64,000 nucleotides of DNA, taken from positions 1 to 64,000 of the forward strand of contig JAAYEQ010000012.1 in the NCBI GenBank assembly GCA_012728655.1, in the 5' to 3' direction. The notes below the pieces were generated by a model. It was not told the origin of the DNA. It searched no databases and saw only the letters and a program-made list of their open reading frames with translations. This DNA is from Syntrophomonadaceae bacterium (GTDB lineage: Bacteria > Bacillota > Syntrophomonadia > Syntrophomonadales > DTU052). The position numbers and the translations under genes were made by a program. Positions 57,829-64,000 of this stretch are shown here, piece by piece (within the stretch, counting starts at the first letter, position 1; each line of letters starts with the position of its first letter).

Positions 57829-58836
57829 ATGCGTTATCGGCAACTGGGAAAAACCGGCCTGTGGGTTTCGGTAATCGGCTTTGGGGGCATACCAATCCAA
57901 CGGGTTGATGACCAAACCGCGATGCAGTTGGTTAACCGGGCGTTGAACCTGGGCATAAACTTCTTCGATACCGCTCGGGGATACACCGACAGCGAAGCCA
58001 AGCTGGGATTGGTCTTGCGGGAAAGACAGCAGGAAGCTATCATCGCCACCAAGTCAATGGCCCGGACCCGGGAAGAGATGGCCAGGGACATCGAAAAAAG
58101 CCTGCGTGCCCTGGGAACCGAGTATATCGATCTCTATCAGGTTCATAACGTGCAACACCCTTCCGAACTGGAACAGGTGCTCAAACCGGGTGGAGCGATC
58201 GAGGCTCTCCTTGAAGCCAAAAAAAGCGGGATCATAAAACACATCGGGATCACCAGCCATATCAAAGAACTTTTCAAAGATGCGCTGAAAACCGGGTTCT
58301 TTGAAACCATTCAGCTCCCCTTCAACCCGATTGAATCTGACGGCATCCCGGAAATTCTTGACCTGGCGGCTGCACACGGCGCGGGAGTTATCATTATGAA
58401 ACCCTTGGCGGGCGGATCCATTAAAAACGCCGCCCTGGCTCTGAAATACATTTTGGAATACCCGGTATCAACGATTATCCCCGGGATGGACTCGCTGCAG
58501 CAGGTGGAAGAGAATGCGTCGATCGGATCCTGGTCGGATAATCTAACCCCGGCGGAGAGGGAGATGCTCAACCGGGAAATAAAGGAAATTGGAATAACCT
58601 TCTGTCGCCGGTGCGGCTATTGCCGGCCGTGTCCCCAGGGCATTGATATTCCCCTGGTTTTTCTCCTGGACGGGTATTACACCCGTTATGGCCTGACCGA
58701 ATGGGCAAAAGAGCGCTATCGGGGAATGAAAGTCCAACCCGATGCCTGCACGGAGTGCAAAGAGTGTGAGGACAAATGTCCCTACAACCTGCCGATTCAC
58801 CGGATGCTGGTCGAAGCCAGGGCCCGGTTGCAATAA
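57829..58836 (+). CDS. Aldo/keto reductase with two C-terminal ferredoxin-type clusters
   Basis: The 335 residues hold an aldo/keto reductase barrel (catalytic tyrosine in FFDTARGYTDSE near 53, K in TKSMA, H in HNVQH) that ends near 255, and a tail with two cysteine clusters: FCRRCGYCRPCPQGI (near 261) and CTECKECEDKCPY (near 306), each like a [4Fe-4S] site. Members of this group are found in anaerobes, sometimes linked to ferredoxin. AGGGAGG precedes the ATG. It heads the redox locus, about 250 bases before the next operon. Confidence 0.88.
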   Translation: MRYRQLGKTGLWVSVIGFGGIPIQRVDDQTAMQLVNRALNLGINFFDTARGYTDSEAKLGLVLRERQQEAIIATKSMARTREEMARDIEKSLRALGTEYIDLYQVHNVQHPSELEQVLKPGGAIEALLEAKKSGIIKHIGITSHIKELFKDALKTGFFETIQLPFNPIESDGIPEILDLAAAHGAGVIIMKPLAGGSIKNAALALKYILEYPVSTIIPGMDSLQQVEENASIGSWSDNLTPAEREMLNREIKEIGITFCRRCGYCRPCPQGIDIPLVFLLDGYYTRYGLTEWAKERYRGMKVQPDACTECKECEDKCPYNLPIHRMLVEARARLQ

Positions 58837-58871
58837 ACCGCCTCGGGTCTCGGTTTTCGATCGGCTCCAGG

Positions 58872-58976
58872 GGGCTACATCCCGGGCCTTATCCTGCGTA
58901 CGCAATCTCCTCACCCGGTCTTGAAGTTCGAGCCGTACCCCCCGGGGCGTAATCCTGCGTAAATAGTTTCCTTACC
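58872..58976 (+). repeat. Imperfect 45-base direct repeat upstream of the pterin operon
   Basis: Two copies, near 58872-58915 and 58931-58976, with a period of about 60 bases. They share tatcctgcgta / aatcctgcgta and a following t.ctcctcaccc / tttccttaccc, with a similar C/G-rich lead. They lie 45-150 bases before the promoter at 59020, so they could be regulator sites. Copies differ at many positions. Confidence 0.4.
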
Positions 58977-59019
58977 CTTTCCTCTTGACCCAGGGAACGC
59001 TTGTAGGGAAGCTTTTCTG

Positions 59020-59048
59020 TTGACAACTCATTTTCGTAATATTAGGAT
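59020..59048 (+). promoter_or_regulatory. Sigma-A promoter of the molybdopterin oxidoreductase operon
   Basis: Perfect -35 TTGACA (59020-59025), 17-base spacer, -10 TAGGAT (59043-59048). It lies 35 bases before the GTG start at 59084. Confidence 0.72.
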
Positions 59049-59083
59049 ACAAATAAAGATGCAGGAACCGAGGGGGAATAGAT

Positions 59084-61321
59084 GTGGGCGAATGGCATAA
59101 AACCGGTTGTGTACTGTGTGCCCAGAACTGCGGCCTGGAGATCCTGGTCGAGAACAATCGCATGGTCAAGGTAAGACCGGATAAAGATAACTTGCGCAGC
59201 GAAGGGTATGTCTGCCGCAAAGGGCTGAACGTTCCTTTTCACCAGCACCACGCCGATCGATTAACCCACCCATTGAAGAAAGTAAACGGTGAATTCCAAG
59301 TCATCTCCTGGGAGCAGGCGATTGACGAGATAGCGGAGAAACTGCGCAAGATACTGGATACCTATGGCCCCCGTTCGCTGGCCTACATGGGAGCCGGAGG
59401 TCAGGGGTGCCATTTTGAGGCAGGTTTTGGAGTACGGCTCTTGAGGGCATTAGGGTCGAAATGGACTTATGGTCCCGCCGCCCAGGAATTCGGCGGGGTT
59501 CAGTGGGTGGCCGGAAGAAGTTTCGGCCGCCAGTACATGTTTACCGGGACCGACCACCATGAGAGTGATTTGCTTCTGGCCGTTGGCTGGAATGGCTGGA
59601 TGAGCCATCAGATCCCCCAGACCCGCCGGGTTCTCACCGAGTTTTCCCGCAATCCGAATAAGCTCCTGGTAGTCATTGACCCGCGCAGGTCGGAGACGGC
59701 GGAGCGGGCCGATATCCATCTGGCAATCAGGCCGGGAACCGATGCCCTCCTGACCCGGGCCATGATCGCCATCATTCTGCAGGAAGGTTGGCAAAACCAG
59801 GATTACATCGATAAATACGTCAACGGCTTCGAACTTATCAAACCCTGGTTCCAGGATTTTGATACCCGTTCGGCAGTGGAGTTCTGTGAACTGGACTATG
59901 AGCAGGTGCGTGAGGTCTGCCGCTTGATCGCTACCCGCAAGACGTCTATGCACCCGGATCTCGGTATTTTCATGAACCGTCACAGTACCCTGACCAGCTA
60001 CCTGCACATGATTCTGCTGGCCATCTGCGGGCGCTGGTTCGTACGCGGAGGAAATGTACTGCCCGGTTGGCTGATGCCTCTGGGTTCCCATTCCGACGAG
60101 CGTGATCCCAAAGCCTGGCGAACATTGGCCACTAATTTTCCCGCTGTTTTGGGATCCTACCCCCCCAATGTCATGCCGGAAGAAATCATGAGCGACCACC
60201 CGGAGCGCCTGCGCGCAGTCTTAATCTGCGGCGCCAATCCGCTGCGCTCGTATGCCGATACCACCGCCTACGAGCAGGCTTTCAGCCGGCTTGACCTCCT
60301 GGTCACCGTCGAACTGGCGATGACCGAAACTGCGGTATTGTCCCATTATGTCCTTCCCGCCCGGTCAGCCTATGAATCGTGGGACGGGACCTTCTTCCAT
60401 CATACCTTCCCGGAGGTCTTCTTCCAGATGCGCCGCCCGATAATCAAGCCTGAAGGGGAACCGATTGAAGCGGGCGAGGTCTGGGTACGGCTGGCCGATC
60501 GAATGGGATTGATTCCGCCTATTCCCGATGAACTGCACGAGGCGGCATCCCGAAGTCGGCTGGAGTTTGGCCAGGCCTTGATGAAATACGTGCAGGCCAA
60601 TCCGAAAGCGGCCGGTATGATGCCCTTTATCCTGGCCAAAACCCTGGGACGGGTGTTGGGTTCCGTTCATCTGGCTGCCCTGTGGGGCATACTGCAGACC
60701 ATGCCCAAATCAGGCCGGGAAAATGCAGCCCGGGTTGGCTTTAAGCCGGGCCCAACGATGGGCGAGGAGATCTTCCAGGCCATACTGGATCACCCGGAAG
60801 GATTATGGATAGGTCGGGTTGACCCAGATAAAAACATGGAAGAGCTGAAGACGGACGACGGCAAGATCCATGTTTACATCCCGGAGATGAAAGATTGGCT
60901 GCTGTCTATAACTCCTGAGAATGAAAAGAAGGCCCTGGAACCAAATCCGGAGTACCCTCTGATTCTCCAGGCGGGACGCCACATGGATATGAACGCCAAC
61001 ACCCTTATGCGCAATCCGGAGTGGAACCGGGGGCGGAGAGCCTGCACCCTGGCCATGAATCCACAGGATGCAGAAGAGCTGGGGTTTGTGGATGGTCAGA
61101 TGGTGAGGGTGGTCACGGAAGCCGGTTCGGAGGAGATTGAACTGGAGGTTACGGATGCCACCCGTAAAGGGCAGGTCATAATGCCGCACGGCTTCGGATT
61201 GGTGTACAAGGGGAAAAAGTACGGGGCCAACGCCAATCGCCTGACCAAGAACACGCACCGGGATCGCTTTGCTGCTACTCCGCTGCACCGCTATGTCCCC
61301 TGCCGGGTGGAAGCGCTGTAG
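59084..61321 (+). CDS. Cytoplasmic molybdopterin oxidoreductase
   Basis: Member of the DMSO reductase/formate dehydrogenase superfamily (745 residues). It has the N-terminal [4Fe-4S] motif (C9, C12, C16, C44 with YVCRKG), the pterin-binding domains and the C-terminal dinucleotide-binding barrel (YPLILQAGRHMDMNANTLMRN; GFVDGQMVRVVTEAG). No twin-arginine or Sec signal, so the enzyme is cytoplasmic. The metal-ligating residue could not be identified with certainty: no clear Sec/Cys-His-S motif of formate dehydrogenases is seen. GTG start with GAGGGGG upstream. Substrate unknown. Confidence 0.88.
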   Translation: MGEWHKTGCVLCAQNCGLEILVENNRMVKVRPDKDNLRSEGYVCRKGLNVPFHQHHADRLTHPLKKVNGEFQVISWEQAIDEIAEKLRKILDTYGPRSLAYMGAGGQGCHFEAGFGVRLLRALGSKWTYGPAAQEFGGVQWVAGRSFGRQYMFTGTDHHESDLLLAVGWNGWMSHQIPQTRRVLTEFSRNPNKLLVVIDPRRSETAERADIHLAIRPGTDALLTRAMIAIILQEGWQNQDYIDKYVNGFELIKPWFQDFDTRSAVEFCELDYEQVREVCRLIATRKTSMHPDLGIFMNRHSTLTSYLHMILLAICGRWFVRGGNVLPGWLMPLGSHSDERDPKAWRTLATNFPAVLGSYPPNVMPEEIMSDHPERLRAVLICGANPLRSYADTTAYEQAFSRLDLLVTVELAMTETAVLSHYVLPARSAYESWDGTFFHHTFPEVFFQMRRPIIKPEGEPIEAGEVWVRLADRMGLIPPIPDELHEAASRSRLEFGQALMKYVQANPKAAGMMPFILAKTLGRVLGSVHLAALWGILQTMPKSGRENAARVGFKPGPTMGEEIFQAILDHPEGLWIGRVDPDKNMEELKTDDGKIHVYIPEMKDWLLSITPENEKKALEPNPEYPLILQAGRHMDMNANTLMRNPEWNRGRRACTLAMNPQDAEELGFVDGQMVRVVTEAGSEEIELEVTDATRKGQVIMPHGFGLVYKGKKYGANANRLTKNTHRDRFAATPLHRYVPCRVEAL

Positions 61322-61351
61322 CATCATCCCCGGTAAACGAAGGAGGAACAT

Positions 61352-62377
61352 ATGCGCAAGATACCGACAATCGAGGCAGTGGGACTAACCCTGTGTCATG
61401 ATATAACCGAGATTGTCCCGGGGCAGGTGAAGCGAAGAGCCTTCAAACGCGGACATGTGATCCGGTCCGAAGACATATCGGTTTTGCTCGACCTGGGAAA
61501 GGAATACATCTACTGCTGGCAGGATGACGAGCAGCTAATCCATGAGGACGAGGCGGCTTTGGCCCTGGCGAAATCTGCGGCCGGGGAGGGCCTGATTTTC
61601 ACTGAACCCAACCAGGGTAAGGTTAACATCGTTGCCGATATGGACGGCCTTTTGCAGGTGCGGGCGGATTCCCTTAACCGCATAAACGATATTGACGGCA
61701 TAATTCTCGCCACACTGCATAACAACCGCGTAATTAAGCGCGGTATGGTGGCAGCCGGAACCAGGATCATTCCCCTGACCATAGAAAAAGAAAAGCTCGC
61801 CCTGGCCGAAAAGGTTTGTGCCGACGAAGGGCCCGTGCTGAACATCAAGCCTTTTCGACCACTCCGGGTCGGTATGGTAACCACCGGGAACGAGGTTTAC
61901 AAGGGACGCATCAAAGACGGGTTCTGCTCGGTGATAAGCCAAAAAATTGCCGATTTTGGAGGGTCTCTGATTCGTCAGGTAATAGTGCCCGACAGTTCGG
62001 AGGCAATCTCCAACGAGATAATACAACTGATTGCCGATGGAGCCGAACTGGTCCTGGTTACCGGAGGGATGTCGGTGGACCCCGATGATGTAACCCCCAG
62101 CGGAATCCGCAAGTCGGGAGCCGAGGTAGTATTCTATGGGGTACCGGTTCTGCCGGGTTCGATGTTTATGCTGGCTTATCACGGGGATATCGCGGTCTGT
62201 GGGATTCCGGGGTGTGTGATGTTTAACGGTATAACCAGTCTGGATCTTATTCTTCCCCTCCTGTTCGCCGGCGAGAGGTTGAATCGCTCATGGGCCGTCG
62301 GCCTCGGACACGGCGGTCTGTGCCTGGAATGCCCGGAATGCCATTACCCCGTCTGTGCGTTCGGCAAGGGTTCGTAA
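61352..62377 (+). CDS. Molybdopterin-binding MoeA/MogA-type protein
   Basis: The 341 residues start with a MoeA-like domain (TLCHDITEIVPGQVKRRAFKRG) and end in the MoCF-biosynthesis fold with LVLVTGGMSVDPDDVTP (about 231-247) and AVCGIPGCVMFN. The tail carries an extra cysteine cluster (CLECPECHYPVC, about 324-335), which could hold a metal. The gene starts 30 bases after the oxidoreductase gene. Such proteins insert molybdate or tungstate into the pterin. Confidence 0.85.
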   Translation: MRKIPTIEAVGLTLCHDITEIVPGQVKRRAFKRGHVIRSEDISVLLDLGKEYIYCWQDDEQLIHEDEAALALAKSAAGEGLIFTEPNQGKVNIVADMDGLLQVRADSLNRINDIDGIILATLHNNRVIKRGMVAAGTRIIPLTIEKEKLALAEKVCADEGPVLNIKPFRPLRVGMVTTGNEVYKGRIKDGFCSVISQKIADFGGSLIRQVIVPDSSEAISNEIIQLIADGAELVLVTGGMSVDPDDVTPSGIRKSGAEVVFYGVPVLPGSMFMLAYHGDIAVCGIPGCVMFNGITSLDLILPLLFAGERLNRSWAVGLGHGGLCLECPECHYPVCAFGKGS

Positions 62378-62391
62378 GAGGTTAAAAGCTG

Positions 62392-63564
62392 ATGCTGATC
62401 AACGTTGATTACCAAACCGCCCAGCGTCTCCTCCTCCAGCAGGCCACCCCGCTGGCCGTCGAGGAGATTCCACTGATAAACGCTTACGACCGTGTACCCT
62501 ACCAGGGGTTGAGGGCTCCGCTGTCCATTCCCTCCGGTCCCTGTTCGGCAGTGGACGGCTATGCCCTCCACCCGGCTGATCTTGACGCTGCAGGTCCCCT
62601 CCGGGTTGTTAACCTGAGTTTTCTTGATATTGCTCAATACCGACTGCAAAAAGGGGAAACTGCTCCTGTAAACACCGGTTTCCCCGTTCCCCGGAATACG
62701 GCAGCAGTGATCCCTCATGAAGGGGTCGAGATGGAGAGAGGGTACCTATTGGCCGGAAAACCTGTAAAAGCGGGCAGCAATATAAGATTGCCGGGCGAAG
62801 ACTTTCAGCCCGGCGAACTGCTGTTTCCGGCGAACAAACGCCTGACAGCCGGAATGATCGCCGCCGCAGCCGCCTGCGGGACAACCAGTATTCACGTGTA
62901 CCGGAAACCCCGGGTTGGCATTCTGAACCTCAGCCCCTACCACACTATAAGGCCGATAACCTATTTCGCCGATCTGCTTCCCGACAGCAACGGCCCGCTG
63001 CTGGCATCCCTGGTGACCCGTGACCGGGGAGAGGTGGCGTGGGTTTCCGACCAGTTTGACCAAAACCTTTCGGAGATCGACCTGCTGCTTACTACCGGCG
63101 GTACTTACGCCAGAGGAAAAAGTGAGGCGCAGTCGCTGCTGGAAACACTGGGGGCCACCATACTGTTCTGGGGAACCAGCATACAACCGGGCGGTCACAA
63201 TGGAGCCGGCGTCATCGGTTCAACGCCGGCTGTCTGTCTGTCGGGAAACCCGGCGGCCTGTGCGGTCGGTTATGAATTACTGGTATCACCGGTCCTGCGC
63301 CGGTTGCAGGGAATGGAGCCCGACCTGCTGCGCCTCATGGCTACCTGCGTAAATGACGTTTCGGTAACCGCGCGCAGAACACCGCGCTTCTTAAGAGGCA
63401 GAGCCCGCTGCTGCCGTAATGGATGGGAAGTAGAGGTTCTTCCCGGACAAAAAGCCAGCATGATTCGCTCTCTCCTGGATTATAACGCGCTGATCGAGAT
63501 CCCCGGAGGGATATCTCAAGTAACAGCAGGCACCGAGATCGAAATAATAATGGTTGGGCAGTGA
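62392..63564 (+). CDS. moeA: Divergent molybdopterin molybdotransferase MoeA
   Basis: Inserts Mo or W into the pterin. The 390 residues carry the N-terminal SAVDGYALHPADL (47-59) and a C-terminal GNPAACAVGYELLVSP. The active-site loop, usually TGGVSVGD, reads TTGGTYARGKSEA here and lacks the conserved aspartate. It overlaps no gene, starts 14 bases after the preceding one and has GAGGTTAAAAGC upstream. It may have lost activity or changed substrate (tungstate). Confidence 0.82.
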   Translation: MLINVDYQTAQRLLLQQATPLAVEEIPLINAYDRVPYQGLRAPLSIPSGPCSAVDGYALHPADLDAAGPLRVVNLSFLDIAQYRLQKGETAPVNTGFPVPRNTAAVIPHEGVEMERGYLLAGKPVKAGSNIRLPGEDFQPGELLFPANKRLTAGMIAAAAACGTTSIHVYRKPRVGILNLSPYHTIRPITYFADLLPDSNGPLLASLVTRDRGEVAWVSDQFDQNLSEIDLLLTTGGTYARGKSEAQSLLETLGATILFWGTSIQPGGHNGAGVIGSTPAVCLSGNPAACAVGYELLVSPVLRRLQGMEPDLLRLMATCVNDVSVTARRTPRFLRGRARCCRNGWEVEVLPGQKASMIRSLLDYNALIEIPGGISQVTAGTEIEIIMVGQ

Positions 63565-63824
63565 AGTAATCCCAACAAGGCAGCAACCACGAAAGTGCCG
63601 GACAACCAAAGTAATAATGGTAGGACAAAAACGTGATCCGGATGCCGTGTCCTCAACACCGGATAATATAAAGCGGCGGCACAAATGAAAAACCGGATGC
63701 GGGTTTAATTAATTACGCCGCCATTATGATGGCAGGCTGCAAAACACGAGCAGGCGAAACAGCACCGGTCGGGGCGCATTGGAACCGAGTACGGCCAAGG
63801 TTTAATCTCTTCCTTCCCGCAGGT
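63565..63824. other. Gap between MoeA and the aldehyde oxidoreductase gene
   Basis: No supported gene in these 260 bases. A short direct repeat (aataatggttggrca-like, near 63545-63561 and 63611-63627) and a ggcggc / gccgcc pair (63675-63680, 63717-63722) are visible. No strong terminator for either convergent operon was found. Confidence 0.4.
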
Positions 63825-64000
63825 TCAGACCACGATCTGCAGTTGCTGCAGTTTTTGGGTGGTAGGCTGCCCGGCTTTATCCCATCCCCTGATCTTGTAA
63901 TACAACGGCAGCATTGAAGAGAGGTCTACCTTGGTGTCAGCGCGAGCCGGATCTATGGTCTCACTGGTAAGCCGAAGGGGCAAAGTATCCTCCGCGCCGT
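63825..64000 (-). CDS. Aldehyde:ferredoxin oxidoreductase, 3' end (partial)
   Basis: The reading frame from the right edge, minus strand, codes for 57 residues ending in a TGA stop at 63825-63827. It ends YYKIRGWDKAGQPTTQKL, matching the conserved AOR C-terminus (YY..RGWD..G.PT..KL). The preceding LPLRLT segment also fits. The gene continues past 64000. AOR contains tungsten-pterin and a [4Fe-4S] cluster and reduces or oxidises carboxylic acids/aldehydes with ferredoxin. Confidence 0.8.
   Translation of the reverse strand, partial: GAEDTLPLRLTSETIDPARADTKVDLSSMLPLYYKIRGWDKAGQPTTQKLQQLQIVV

Overview
The window reads as chromosomal DNA of an anaerobic, endospore-forming, flagellated member of the Firmicutes (Bacillota), most like a Clostridia of the Syntrophomonas/Desulfotomaculum type. 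The support is spoIID, spoIIID and spo0F; the ctsR-mcsA-mcsB-clpC heat-shock operon; csaB plus SLH-domain proteins (an S-layer); a sigma-D-type promoter in front of a flagellar rod gene; and pterin (Mo/W) enzymes including the 3' end of an aldehyde:ferredoxin oxidoreductase. The genus cannot be fixed from sequence reading alone. From 0.15 to 57.6 kb almost every gene is on the minus strand; only a thiolase (40.1 kb) and a small hypothetical gene (46.0 kb) interrupt this. No rRNA, tRNA, insertion sequence or CRISPR array was seen.

Layout in genome coordinates: ctsR heat-shock operon (0.15-4.7 kb, with a perfect CtsR operator); an FtsA-like ATPase with unusual C-terminal repeats, csaB and tagA (5.0-9.1 kb); a flagellar rod gene, mbl, spoIIID and spoIID (9.3-12.6 kb); three paralogous small membrane proteins around a second ATP-synthase c-subunit gene (12.8-14.3 kb); the complete atp operon with atpI and atpZ (14.5-21.8 kb); MazG-like, dCMP deaminase, glyA, rpiB, ywlE, mntP, ywlC, prmC, prfA, yqhQ and rpmE (21.9-30.0 kb); a radical SAM protein, a LysM/M23 peptidase and rho (30.2-33.7 kb); glpX, fsa, fba and spo0F (34.2-37.4 kb, spo0F with a near-consensus sigma-H promoter); alanine racemase, a FemAB-type transferase and thiolase (37.5-41.3 kb); pyrG, a metallo-beta-lactamase-fold protein, a short RNA polymerase delta subunit and argS (41.4-45.7 kb). 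Much of this backbone follows the order known from Bacillus subtilis (rpoE-pyrG-spo0F-fba-tal-glpX-rho-rpmE-prfA-prmC-ywlC-mntP-ywlE-rpiB-glyA-atp, and spoIIID-mbl-flhOP).

The accessory parts are an 11-kb surface operon (46.4-57.6 kb) and a plus-strand redox/pterin locus (57.8-64 kb). The surface operon encodes a 1,883-residue multi-TIG secreted protein, two SLH proteins and a membrane-anchored M1 peptidase. The redox locus encodes an Fe-S aldo/keto reductase, a molybdopterin oxidoreductase and two MoeA-like proteins, facing the 3' end of an aldehyde:ferredoxin oxidoreductase gene that runs off the right edge.

Several genes connect across the window. CsaB makes the pyruvylated wall polymer that SLH domains bind. 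McsB (arginine kinase) and YwlE (probable arginine phosphatase) form a phospho-arginine cycle. Two MoeA-like proteins sit beside two pterin enzymes. The most unusual candidates are the second c-subunit gene with its three paralogous small proteins, the TIG/SLH/peptidase operon, and the FtsA-like protein with a C-terminal array of short VNG-type repeats.
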